A model generated the notes under the pieces. It did no database searches, was not told the origin of the DNA, and saw only the letters and a list, made by a program, of their open reading frames with translations. From JBELHO01 sp042091375 (lineage in GTDB: Bacteria > Pseudomonadota > Gammaproteobacteria > Enterobacterales > Alteromonadaceae), in assembly GCA_042091375.1 (NCBI GenBank), contig JBELHO010000021.1, positions 1 to 52,564 on the forward strand: 52,564 nucleotides of DNA, in the 5' to 3' direction. The position numbers and the translations under genes are program-made. Positions 33,982 to 42,053 of the stretch are shown one piece after another. Every line of letters begins with the position of its first letter. Within the stretch, counting starts at the first letter, position 1.

Positions 33982-35673
33982 ATGAAAATAACAACCGCAC
34001 TGCTTTTGTGCGGACAGTGGCTTCTGTGCTGCTCAGTTACACAGGCAATGACCAGTGACTTATTTAATCAATCAGAGCAAAGATCGAGACAAAAAGTGCT
34101 CAGGGGCTCTATTACCCCAGAGCGAGCATGGTGGGATCTAAGTCATTACCACTTAGCCATCAAGGTTGATCCAAAAAACAAATATATCTCTGGCACCAAC
34201 ACCATGAAATACCGTGTGTTATCAGCGCAAAAACGTTTGCAAATTGAATTACAAGCGCCAATGCAACTCACTAAAGTGCTACAAAATGGTCAGCCATTAG
34301 TGATTGAGCAAGATGGATATAGTTATTTTATCGACCTTGTAGAGCCGCAACCCGTTGGCTCAGAGCACAGCGTTACCCTGTATTTTGCCGGCCATCCAAC
34401 ACCCGCCAAACGCGCCCCTTGGGATGGTGGTATTACTTGGACAACAGATGACAATGGTGTCGACTTCATCGCCTCATCAAATCAAGGTATTGGCGCTAGT
34501 ATCTGGTGGCCCAATAAAGATCACGGCTACGATGAACCTGATCAGGGGCTGTTAATGAGTGTTGAAGTACCTGAACATTTGGTCGATGTATCTAATGGTC
34601 GATTAATAAAAACCGAACACAACCAAACCAGTAAAACCAAAACTTATCACTGGCAAGTCACCGAACCCATAAACAATTACGGGGTCAATATTAACATTGC
34701 TGATTATGTCCACTTTGGCGAGCAATACCAAGGTGAAAACGGGGTGCTCGACATCGATTATTGGGTACTCAAAGCCAACGAGGCGAAAGCCAAAAAGCAC
34801 TTCAAAGAAGGCAGAAGAACCATAGAGGCACTTGAGTATTGGTTTGGCCCTTATCCCTTTTATCAAGACAGTTATAAAATAGTCGAAGCGCCATACTTAG
34901 GCATGGAACACCAAAGTTCAGTGACTTATGGCAACGGTTATGAAAATGGTTATTTAGGACAAGATCGCAGTAGCGCTGGGCCAGGATTATTATTTGATTT
35001 TATTATCGTCCACGAAACAGGTCACGAATGGTTTGCCAATAGTATTACCGCTAAAGACATTGCTGACTTGTGGATCCACGAGAGCTTTACTACCTATTCA
35101 GAAAGCCTGTTCTTGGAGTATCACTTTGATCGCGACACCGCCTATAAGTACATTCGCGGGCAACGACAAAAAATTGCCAATAAAGCGCCTATTATTGGTC
35201 AATACCATATTCACAGTGAAGGCTCGAGTGATATGTATGACAAAGGTGCCAATATGTTGCATACCATGCGGCAAATAATCGACGACGATAAACTATGGCG
35301 CAAAATTCTGCGCGGTTTAAATGACAAATTCTACCACCAAACGGTAACTAGCCAACAAATAGAAATGTACATCAACCAAATGTCTGGTAAAAATTTCAAT
35401 AAAGTGTTCGACCAATACTTGCGTGATGTGCGCTTGCCTATACTTGAATACTTTATCAAAGACGACTTCTTAAAGGTGAGATGGAATAACGCAATAGCCG
35501 ATTTCGATATGCCCGTTAAAGTATATATCAATAATCAAGTCAGATGGTTATCGCCAACCACTGAGTGGACAGAAGTGAGTATCACCACAAAAAACCCAAG
35601 TTTTACTGTTGATGCCAATTTTTACATTGGCAGCTTGGACACCTTGAGCTTTACCGATAAAACCCCCAAATAA
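33982..35673 (+). CDS. M1 family zinc metallopeptidase
   Basis: A 563-residue exported aminopeptidase-like protein. The signal peptide (MKITTALLLCGQWLLCCSVTQA) is followed by an N-terminal beta domain. The catalytic motif is HETGH (His344, Glu345, His348) with the third zinc ligand Glu367 in 'WIHESF' exactly 18 residues later. The exopeptidase motif is 'GMEHQS' rather than the usual GAMEN, and the N-terminal amine-binding site may differ. Length is short for M1, so the C-terminal helical domain is reduced. Start ATG 33982 is preferred over an upstream TTG (33955) because the signal peptide begins there. HutD follows 25 bp downstream. Confidence 0.92.
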   Translation: MKITTALLLCGQWLLCCSVTQAMTSDLFNQSEQRSRQKVLRGSITPERAWWDLSHYHLAIKVDPKNKYISGTNTMKYRVLSAQKRLQIELQAPMQLTKVLQNGQPLVIEQDGYSYFIDLVEPQPVGSEHSVTLYFAGHPTPAKRAPWDGGITWTTDDNGVDFIASSNQGIGASIWWPNKDHGYDEPDQGLLMSVEVPEHLVDVSNGRLIKTEHNQTSKTKTYHWQVTEPINNYGVNINIADYVHFGEQYQGENGVLDIDYWVLKANEAKAKKHFKEGRRTIEALEYWFGPYPFYQDSYKIVEAPYLGMEHQSSVTYGNGYENGYLGQDRSSAGPGLLFDFIIVHETGHEWFANSITAKDIADLWIHESFTTYSESLFLEYHFDRDTAYKYIRGQRQKIANKAPIIGQYHIHSEGSSDMYDKGANMLHTMRQIIDDDKLWRKILRGLNDKFYHQTVTSQQIEMYINQMSGKNFNKVFDQYLRDVRLPILEYFIKDDFLKVRWNNAIADFDMPVKVYINNQVRWLSPTTEWTEVSITTKNPSFTVDANFYIGSLDTLSFTDKTPK

Positions 35674-35698
35674 ATCGGTAAACCTCGCTGTATTCAAG

Positions 35699-36313
35699 AT
35701 GCATCAGCTTGTTTACAACCATAATGTTCTAGTTGAGATTGATCTATTGTTGAAAATTATTGAAAAACACAAGTTTGTTAGCACATCTTGGAAAAATGGC
35801 AAAGGCAAAACCACTGAATTAGCCATTAATAGCGGCGGCAACTTAACTGACTTTGACTGGCGCCTCAGTATGGCAGAAGTTACAGAGCCGTGTTTGTTTT
35901 CGGATTTCGCCGGCTATCAACGCAATTTGATCCTCATCGCCGGACAGCAACTGCAACTCTGTCATGATGACCAGCACATTGACCATTTAACCAAGGTGCT
36001 TGACTATGCTGCGTTTAGCGGTAACTGCTCAACTTATGCGCGGCTACCCTCAGGCCCTATCGTCGATTTCAACATTATTACCAATGCACAAAAATACTCG
36101 GTAGCCGTCACCACCAGTGCTATTCAAAGACAAGTAAACATTGCCGAACAAGGGGTTAGCTTTGTCTTTGGATTATCAACAGCTGTTGAGATCGAGCAAG
36201 GCAGTAAAAATAGGTTTTGCTTAAAACCAGGAGACTTATTACAAATAGAAAATGAACCACAAATAACAATCAATGGCGCTATGTTCATTGCAGTGCACCT
36301 AGTAAATAGGTGA
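35699..36313 (+). CDS. HutD/Ves family cupin protein
   Basis: A 204-residue bicupin-like protein. The family signature is present: 'STSWKNGKGKTTELAI' (W-x-N-G-x-G-x-T-x-E), 'FDWRLSMAEVTEPCLFSDFAGYQRNLILIAG' and 'FNIITNAQKYSVAV'. HutD is found with histidine-utilisation genes in many bacteria, and Ves with cold-stress response, but no hut gene is near here. It follows the M1 peptidase gene closely on the same strand, so cotranscription is likely. The start ATG at 35699 is the first in frame. Function is unproven. Confidence 0.88.
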   Translation: MHQLVYNHNVLVEIDLLLKIIEKHKFVSTSWKNGKGKTTELAINSGGNLTDFDWRLSMAEVTEPCLFSDFAGYQRNLILIAGQQLQLCHDDQHIDHLTKVLDYAAFSGNCSTYARLPSGPIVDFNIITNAQKYSVAVTTSAIQRQVNIAEQGVSFVFGLSTAVEIEQGSKNRFCLKPGDLLQIENEPQITINGAMFIAVHLVNR

Positions 36314-36436
36314 TCTAAAGGTCAGCACAACAAACTTTTAATCATAAAATTACCTTAAGGTACAGTCGAAACTTTACATTTGTACAAAGTACGCCTAAGC
36401 TAGTGTTTATCCAAAGGATTAACGGATCAATATGAC

Positions 36437-36829
36437 ATGGAACAGTCGGCAACCACCAGTATTCTTATTGTTGACAATAACATCACCAATATACGCGTAG
36501 TCAGTGATATCTTGCGACAGCACGCATATAAAGTGCACATAGCCAAAAGCGGCATACAAGCCATCAATTTATTGAGTAAATTAAACCCTGATATTATTTT
36601 TATGGGGATCCAATTACCACAGATGGATGGATTTGAGTGTTGTCGGCGCATCAACCGGATATTAGCTCCGCAATCAGTGCCGATGATCTTTATTTCGGGG
36701 TCAAATGATCGGGAACATAAAAAGTTAGCTAAAGATCTAGGCAGCTTAGAATATTTAACAAAACCAGTTGATGCTGAGCAATTGATCAAAACCCTTCATT
36801 CACTTGATACACAGTTAGCACTGTCTTAA
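36437..36829 (+). CDS. Stand-alone receiver-domain protein lacking the phosphoacceptor Asp
   Basis: A 130-residue single REC domain. The fold is clear: 'ILIVDNNITNIRVVSDILRQHAYKVHIAKSG', 'PDIIFMGIQLPQMDGFECCRRI', 'PMIFISG', and 'YLTKPVDAEQLIKTL'. Two key positions are changed. The acidic pair is Asp13-Asn14 instead of Asp-Asp, and the phosphoacceptor Asp is replaced by Gly57 (GGG codon, 36605-36607). The conserved Lys of 'TKPV' and the Ser of 'ISGS' remain. Phosphorylation by an ordinary kinase is therefore not expected. It is a pseudo-receiver that may bind partners constitutively or sense another signal. No kinase or output domain is adjacent. Confidence 0.9.
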   Translation: MEQSATTSILIVDNNITNIRVVSDILRQHAYKVHIAKSGIQAINLLSKLNPDIIFMGIQLPQMDGFECCRRINRILAPQSVPMIFISGSNDREHKKLAKDLGSLEYLTKPVDAEQLIKTLHSLDTQLALS

Positions 36830-36910
36830 TTTCCACACTGTGTGGAGTTGACAACAAGAGTCATCGATACCATGGGCAATAGTCGTCTAATACAGCAACT
36901 GCCCAAACAA

Positions 36911-36941
36911 AAAAGCCAGTGATGGTTAATCACTGGCTTTT
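36911..36941. terminator. Bidirectional terminator between receiver gene and M16 gene
   Basis: AAAAGCCAGTGAT (36911-36923) pairs perfectly with ATCACTGGCTTTT (36929-36941), loop GGTTA. The A-run on one side and T-run on the other allow termination in both directions between the two converging genes. Confidence 0.88.
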
Positions 36942-36971
36942 AATGGTTACAGTACCTTAACTAACAGCAAT

Positions 36972-39815
36972 TTATATCTCGTAATTAATCACTTCATAGC
37001 CCAGTGCTTGTAATTGCGGTTGTAAAACTTTCGCATCGCCAACCACTACCATAAGCATCTCATCTATATTCAAATGTTTGGCTGCTAGCGCATTGATTTC
37101 TTTAGCACTGATATTTTTAACAATTTCCGTGCGCTGTTGGACAAAATCCGGGCTTAAATCATGCTCTAAAATTTGTGCTAAGAAACCCAGTTTAGCCCTA
37201 GGTGTCTCATATTTGAGGGCATCTCTTTGATTAATGGCATTGCGCATAAAGCTCAGTTCTTCCTCTGTAATGCCTTGCTCTCGATAGCGTTTAATTTCAT
37301 TGACAAATTCAATGATCGACTTATCAGTTGCGTCAGCTCGCACTTCTGCTGATGCGGTATAGGCACCAGAGAATTTATTGCCATTGAAATACGAGCGAGC
37401 ACCGTAGGTATAGCCTTTGTCTTCGCGAAGATTGAGGTTTATGCGGCTATTAAAGGCCCCTCCCAAAGGAAAGTTCATCAAATAAGATTTGTAATATTCA
37501 CCGGTAATATCTTGAGTGATGGAACGCTTGCCAATGCGTATCGCCGATTGTGCGGCATTGTCTTTGTTGACCAAATAAATAACACCCACCTTAGTGTCTG
37601 GCTCTGGTAAAGTTAACGCTAGCGATTTACCTTTGCCTTGCCATGGAGTTAATACTTGTAAAGTCTTTAACAAAGGTTGCTCGGCTAAATCAGACACGAC
37701 AATCAATTGACTATCAGCTGGTTTAACTTGTTGCTGATAAAAGCTTTTGATATCCGCCAAGGTAATATTTCCCAGACTTTGCTCAGAGCCGCTAACTGAG
37801 GTAGCTGCAATATTGTCAGCCTGCAATAATTGCCGATAGGCAGTCGACGCTAAGTAACCGGCATCTTTTTTACCATTTTTGGCCGCCTGAATGGCATTGC
37901 GTTGATTGCGAACAAATTCAGCTTCAATAAATGCTGGTTTAGTCAACTTCTCATAAACCAGTTCAAGGGTTTGATCTAAATGTTTGGTAAGGGTGTTAAC
38001 CCGAACACTTAAATATTGATTACTTGCGGAAATAAAAACTGAACTACCAAGCTTGTCCAGCGCTTTGCTCATTGCTTCGGCACTGTTTTCTGTGGTTGAT
38101 TCGTTAAGTAAACGGGCAAGCAAAGATACCATACCGGCTTTTTCTTTCGCTTCGTAATAATGGCCAGCAGGAATTTTCAACAATAACGAGGTAGTGGGCG
38201 TTTCTATACTTTGCGTACCTAATACTTTAATGCCATTAGTGAGATCTTTTTGCCACATTTGCGGTACATCAACAGCTTTATTTGGCCCAGCAGTAGGTAT
38301 GACACTGCGATCAAAATTATCTATCGCTTTGCGAACGGTGAGCTCTTCAGCCGATACAGAAGAGCCATCACCTTTGCTAGGCTCAGGGGCAACAAAATTG
38401 TCTTTGGCAGCGATCATATCTAATTTGCCCTTAGGCACAATACTCATGATCACCCCGTACTTGCCTTTAATATATTTTTTGAAAACGCGCATGACGTCTT
38501 CTTTAGTCACATTGTTGTAACGGGCAATATCTTGTTCTATATAATTGGGATTGCCAGTGAAAGTTTGATTAGCTGCCAAGGTACTGACTTTACCGGCTAC
38601 ACTTTGTAAACCAAAAATAGAATTGGCTTCCATATCGGCTTTCACTTTGGCTAAATCGTCATCTTGTACACCGCGCTGTTCAAACTCAACTAAGCTAGCG
38701 CGGATGATTTTTTCAATATCTGCTAAAGACTTTCCTGACGCGGGGTGTGGCAATGCCATTAAGTTAAAGGTACAGGCTAATTCGGCACATGGGTGGCTCA
38801 CATAGGCTTGCACTGCCAATTGATTTTTAACTAAGTTTTTGTACAGTATTGAGGTTTTGCCTCCACCCAAAATACTAGAGAGCACGTCAAGTGGCGCTTC
38901 ATCTGCAGCGCGCACCGAGACTGTCGGATACGACATATATACTAGTGGTAAATTGACATTGTCTTCCATCGAAATGTAACGATCAGCGTCGATAGTAAAG
39001 GTCGATTTTTTCGGTTTAGCGACTTCTGGACCGCGCGGAATAGAGCCAAAATATTTACTGATCAGGGCTAACGTTTGTTGCTCATCAAAATCACCACCAA
39101 TGGTTAATGTCGCGTTGTTTGGACCGTACCAACGCAGAAAGAATGCTTTTAAATCATTAACATTAACTCGATTTAAATCATCCATGTAGCCTATAACAGG
39201 CCATGAATAGGGATGACCAGCAGGGTAAAGTGCAGCAGAAACACGTTCACCTAAGCGACCGTATGGACGATTATCAACGCGTTGACCTCGTTCATTTTTT
39301 ACGGTTTCCCGTTGCACTTCAAATTTTTGCTGAGTCACCGCATCGACTAAAAAGCCCATGCGATCAGCTTCAAGCCACAACATTTTTTCCAATTGATTAG
39401 CGGGTACTGTTTGAAAATAGTTGGTGCGATCACTATTAGTGGTACCATTCATGGTACCGCCCGCTTCCGTCACCAGTTTAAAATGCTGTTCGTCAGCAAC
39501 ATTGTCAGAGCCCTGAAACATCATGTGTTCGAAGAAGTGAGCAAAACCTGATTTGCCTAAATCTTCCCTTGCTGAGCCAACGTGATAAGTCACGTCGACA
39601 TGCACTAAGGGATCAGAATTATCCGGATGAAAAACCACCGTTAATCCGTTATCGAAAAGATATTTATTGTAAGGAATAACGATTTTTCCGGGCTCTGCTT
39701 TCACTTGTTCAACTAATTGATATCCCGTTTGTGCTTCTGCCGATGCAACTCGGGTATCAACTTGCTGGCATGCAGTTACACATGAAAGTATTAAAGGAAT
39801 TGTCCACTTTTTCAC
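36972..39815 (-). CDS. M16 family (pitrilysin-like) zinc metallopeptidase lipoprotein
   Basis: A protein of about 947 residues. It has two M16 halves. The N-half carries the inverted zinc motif HFFEH (His93, Glu96, His97 from the GTG start) with downstream Glu in 'ETVKNERGQRVDNRPYG', while the C-half is the inactive partner domain. A lipobox is present (TIPLILSCVTAC, Cys16). I chose GTG at 39815 because AAGG lies eight bases upstream and the leader MKKWTIPLIL begins there. The frame continues to ATG 39848 inside a decayed neighbouring gene. It probably degrades peptides in the periplasm, anchored in the outer or inner membrane. Confidence 0.93.
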   Translation of the reverse strand: MKKWTIPLILSCVTACQQVDTRVASAEAQTGYQLVEQVKAEPGKIVIPYNKYLFDNGLTVVFHPDNSDPLVHVDVTYHVGSAREDLGKSGFAHFFEHMMFQGSDNVADEQHFKLVTEAGGTMNGTTNSDRTNYFQTVPANQLEKMLWLEADRMGFLVDAVTQQKFEVQRETVKNERGQRVDNRPYGRLGERVSAALYPAGHPYSWPVIGYMDDLNRVNVNDLKAFFLRWYGPNNATLTIGGDFDEQQTLALISKYFGSIPRGPEVAKPKKSTFTIDADRYISMEDNVNLPLVYMSYPTVSVRAADEAPLDVLSSILGGGKTSILYKNLVKNQLAVQAYVSHPCAELACTFNLMALPHPASGKSLADIEKIIRASLVEFEQRGVQDDDLAKVKADMEANSIFGLQSVAGKVSTLAANQTFTGNPNYIEQDIARYNNVTKEDVMRVFKKYIKGKYGVIMSIVPKGKLDMIAAKDNFVAPEPSKGDGSSVSAEELTVRKAIDNFDRSVIPTAGPNKAVDVPQMWQKDLTNGIKVLGTQSIETPTTSLLLKIPAGHYYEAKEKAGMVSLLARLLNESTTENSAEAMSKALDKLGSSVFISASNQYLSVRVNTLTKHLDQTLELVYEKLTKPAFIEAEFVRNQRNAIQAAKNGKKDAGYLASTAYRQLLQADNIAATSVSGSEQSLGNITLADIKSFYQQQVKPADSQLIVVSDLAEQPLLKTLQVLTPWQGKGKSLALTLPEPDTKVGVIYLVNKDNAAQSAIRIGKRSITQDITGEYYKSYLMNFPLGGAFNSRINLNLREDKGYTYGARSYFNGNKFSGAYTASAEVRADATDKSIIEFVNEIKRYREQGITEEELSFMRNAINQRDALKYETPRAKLGFLAQILEHDLSPDFVQQRTEIVKNISAKEINALAAKHLNIDEMLMVVVGDAKVLQPQLQALGYEVINYEI

Positions 39816-39837
39816 TGTATTTACCTTATAGTTTTGA

Positions 39838-40129
39838 CTAATTATCATTCATTTTAAAGCTGACATCGTTGATATCGACGACGTCAACTTCGCCATATTT
39901 TGCTATTTTTTTTATCTTATCTGCTTTGCCGATGGTAACAAATTGCAGGTTATCATCAGGAAAATACTTTCTAATCAATTTGTAAACCTTATCAACTGTT
40001 AACCTTAACAATGATTTTCATACCGTTGTTTATGGTAAAAGACTGAACATTATCCTCTGCCTGCTCTGCCTGTGCAGGCAAAACTAACCCAGCCAAAATT
40101 AGACATACTAGTATCATCAATGATTTCAT
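39838..40129 (-). pseudogene. Collapsed second M16 peptidase gene
   Basis: The minus-strand reading starts with ATG at 40129 and a good signal peptide (MKSLMILVCLILAGLVLPAQA), then 'EDNVQSFTINNGMKIIVKVNS' and a stop at 39992-39994. 'FTINNGMKIIVK' is the usual beginning of an M16 peptidase. The next frame then reads 'LTVDKVYKLIRKYFPDDNLQ', 'FVTIGKADKIKKIAKYGEVD' and 'VVDINDVSFKMNDN', ending at 39838, which is the usual end of an M16 peptidase. The two ends are joined by an internal deletion of perhaps several hundred codons with a frameshift. The remains overlap the start of the intact M16 gene, so the two were probably a tandem pair. Confidence 0.7.
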
Positions 40130-40548
40130 TTAGTTACTTCCACACATGGGAGTTCATTGGTGTTTAGTTATTATTATTCTCTCAAGCCTAGTTGTCACTT
40201 ATCTGTGGTTGATATAGGTGTTTTCACTGAGCATTCATTTTCAAAAGAGGCCACTGACAAAGGCATACCATATTTTTTTAACCAGTTCTTTAATAAGGCT
40301 ATTTTGCTTTATTGTACAATTCGATCATATTAGCACAATCGATTATTACGATTAAACTCACTTTTAAGACCACTTTTATCTGCTCTGCTGACATTCGACA
40401 AGTAAAGTTTACATTAGCCCTGCTTTGTATGACTTGGTGCTGGTATGTCAAAAAATAAATTATCTAAGTTGCTTTGCTCGCCAATAAACATTTAACAAAT
40501 GATTTTCTTTACCCAGTCAACGAAAAGACCAACAATTATTTTTCATAC
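40130..40548. other. Intergenic region upstream of the SPFH gene
   Basis: No confident gene. A minus-strand open frame of 37 codons (40195-40308, reading LLKNWLKKYGMPLSVASFEN) looks protein-like but has no start codon and no family I recognise. It may be another gene fragment. The rest is AT-rich and probably holds the promoter of the leftward M16 pair. Confidence 0.4.
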
Positions 40549-40583
40549 TTGCGTTTATATAAAAGTGATATCATAATGATATC
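40549..40583 (+). promoter_or_regulatory. Promoter with operator-like palindrome for the SPFH/RHH pair
   Basis: TTGCGT (40549-40554) and CATAAT (40572-40577) are 17 bp apart. The -10 box lies inside a perfect 17-bp palindrome GATATCATAATGATATC (40567-40583). A dimeric repressor on this site would block the promoter. The Arc-like protein encoded two genes later is an obvious candidate, which is inference. Confidence 0.6.
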
Positions 40584-40610
40584 TAGTTGATTTAAATTTT
40601 GGAGAATGCA

Positions 40611-41477
40611 ATGTTTAAAGAAAAAGTAGTAAATGCCCCAAATGGTATAGGATTCATTTTTGTGTTGTTAGCCATACAAGCCCTGACATTGGCGTTAACG
40701 GTTTATGGTTTTAGTAGCAAATCTGGCGTTATCGCCATTTTAGGTATGCTGTTAGTACTGATCGCATTTGTTTGTTGGTTTGGTTTTTTTATGGTGGATC
40801 CGAAAGAAGGACGAGTATTACAACTTTTCGGCAAATATGTAGGTACTGTGCATACCCCGGGGCTGCGCTGGGCCAACCCGTTTTACTCAAAAATGCGGGT
40901 ATCATTACGAGTCAGAAACTTTGAAAGCAGTAAATTAAAAGTCAATGACAAAAACGGTAATCCAATTGAAATTGCCGCGGTTATTGTTTGGGAAGTGGTC
41001 GATACCGCAGAGGCTGTTTTTCAAGTGGATGATTATGAAGATTTTGTGTCTATTCAAAGTGAATCAGCACTGCGCAATTTAGCAACGAGTTATGCTTATG
41101 ATCACCATGAAGACGATGAAATATCACTGCGCAGTGATCCCGTTGCAATTTCTTCCGCACTAAAAAGTGAAGTTCAAGATCGGTTGCTTACAGCCGGTGT
41201 TAATGTCATTGAATCGCGCATTAGCCATTTAGCCTATGCACCCGAAATAGCCAATGCCATGTTAAGGCGTCAACAGGCAATGGCGATCATATCTGCCCGA
41301 CAAAAAGTAGTTGAAGGCGCAGTAGGCATGGTTGAAATGGCATTACAAAGTTTAGCCGAGCGAGATATTGTTGAACTTGACGCTGAACGAAAAGCCGCCA
41401 TGGTCAGTAATTTGCTCGTGGTATTGTGTAGTGATGAAGCAGCTCAACCTGTGGTTAATACGGGTAGCTTGTATTAG
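40611..41477 (+). CDS. SPFH/Band 7 domain membrane protein
   Basis: A 288-residue stomatin/prohibitin-like protein. Two closely spaced membrane helices (residues about 10-58) precede the SPFH domain: 'MVDPKEGRVLQLFGKYVGTVHTPGLRWANPF', 'VRNFESSKLKVNDKNGNPIEIAAVIVWEVVDTAEAVF', 'LRNLATSYAYDHHED' and 'AGVNVIESRISHLAYAPEIANAMLRRQQAMAIISARQKVVEGAVGMVEMAL'. Such proteins form ring-like scaffolds in membrane microdomains and often regulate proteases. I chose ATG 40611 with GGAG at 40601-40604. The frame also opens with TTG 40599, which contains the ribosome site. It is cotranscribed with the small Arc-like gene 67 bp downstream. Confidence 0.9.
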   Translation: MFKEKVVNAPNGIGFIFVLLAIQALTLALTVYGFSSKSGVIAILGMLLVLIAFVCWFGFFMVDPKEGRVLQLFGKYVGTVHTPGLRWANPFYSKMRVSLRVRNFESSKLKVNDKNGNPIEIAAVIVWEVVDTAEAVFQVDDYEDFVSIQSESALRNLATSYAYDHHEDDEISLRSDPVAISSALKSEVQDRLLTAGVNVIESRISHLAYAPEIANAMLRRQQAMAIISARQKVVEGAVGMVEMALQSLAERDIVELDAERKAAMVSNLLVVLCSDEAAQPVVNTGSLY

Positions 41478-41544
41478 CTTTATTAACCTAAACTCGGGTT
41501 GATTAGCTAAGCAAGCATGAGCAACGCATGCTTTGGAGATTAGT

Positions 41545-41736
41545 ATGGCTAAAAAAGCATACCCTTTGCGAATTAACGAAGAAATATTAACGGCGATGCA
41601 GCAATGGTCTGATGATGAATTGCGCAGTTTAAATGCGCAAATTGAATATGTGTTAAGAGCCGCATTGATAAAATCAGGTAGAACCAAACCTGTAGTCATT
41701 AAGCCAAAAGTGATCGATAAAGATCAGGACAAGTAA
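41545..41736 (+). CDS. Small Arc-like ribbon-helix-helix protein
   Basis: A 63-residue protein. 'AYPLRINEEILTAMQQWSDDELRSLNAQIEYVLRAALIKSGR' matches the Arc/MetJ-like fold: one beta strand (YPLRI) followed by two helices, with the second one in the usual 'SLNAQIEYVLRAAL' form. A basic tail follows (KPVVIKPKVIDKDQDK). The start ATG 41545 has GGAG at 41535-41538. RHH proteins of this type bind DNA as dimers of dimers. Association with SPFH genes is recurrent from memory, and the palindrome at 40567-40583 may be the autoregulatory site. A toxin partner is not seen. Confidence 0.85.
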   Translation: MAKKAYPLRINEEILTAMQQWSDDELRSLNAQIEYVLRAALIKSGRTKPVVIKPKVIDKDQDK

Positions 41737-41778
41737 CATCAAGTCCAGTATTGGCAATGATATTATTAACCATTAGAC

Positions 41779-41869
41779 AAAAAAAAGCCGACAATGATAT
41801 TGTCGGCACAAATAGCTATGAGGAAAGCTAGAATACAAAATTATTACAACAAGCGTTCTGTAAAGAACA
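41779..41869 (-). ncRNA. Candidate small RNA in the Spot 42 position downstream of polA
   Basis: On the minus strand a strong promoter (41875-41904) is followed by about 90 nt ending in an intrinsic terminator. The RNA would have three stems. The 5' hairpin is GUUCU-UUAC-AGAAC (41855-41868). The middle stem is UAGCU/AGCUA (41813-41830) with loop UUCCUCAU, which exposes a CCUC anti-Shine-Dalgarno sequence. The third is the terminator stem. A 24-nt AU-rich stretch lies between the first two. In E. coli the sugar-regulating RNA Spot 42 (spf) lies in the same place after polA, and a syntenic but different RNA is known in Pseudomonas. I see no Spot 42 sequence (GUAGGGUACAGAGG) here. Expression is not shown by the sequence. 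Confidence 0.7.
41787..41807 (-). terminator. Intrinsic terminator of the small RNA
   Basis: GCCGACAAT (41787-41795) pairs with ATTGTCGGC (41799-41807), loop of three. On the minus strand it is followed by eight T (41779-41786). This is a textbook Rho-independent terminator. An additional weak hairpin (41964-41980) lies nearer to the polA stop. Confidence 0.92.
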
Positions 41870-41874
41870 AAGCC

Positions 41875-41904
41875 ATTATAGAGTAGTAACTCTAGACTTG
41901 TAAA
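41875..41904 (-). promoter_or_regulatory. Promoter of the candidate small RNA
   Basis: Minus strand: TTTACA (41899-41904), 18-bp spacer, perfect TATAAT (41875-41880). A GTAA-N5-TTAC inverted repeat (41913-41925) is centred about 50 bp upstream of the start and could bind an activator or repressor. Its spacing differs from a CRP site by one base. Confidence 0.75.
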
Positions 41905-42053
41905 GTAAAAATGTAATTTATTTACGGTTTTTTATTACAAAAGTAGTATTTTGTTACTAAAACACAGCATTTATCGCTGTCTGCTGATTATTTTGCATCA
42001 AATTACTAGGCATTTATGTCCAGACTTGTAAGTCACTAAGCAAAGATGACTTC

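Noticed and set aside
36351..36362. TACCTTAAGGTA palindrome before the receiver gene
   Set aside because: A perfect 12-bp palindrome but without a -10/-35 context or a second copy. Not enough to call an operator.
40195..40308. Minus frame of 37 codons with protein-like composition
   Set aside because: No start codon and no recognised domain. It is mentioned in the intergenic entry only.
41779..41869. Direct assignment of the small RNA as Spot 42
   Set aside because: The conserved 5' GUAGGGUACAGAGG and the other known spf sequence are absent. Only the location agrees.
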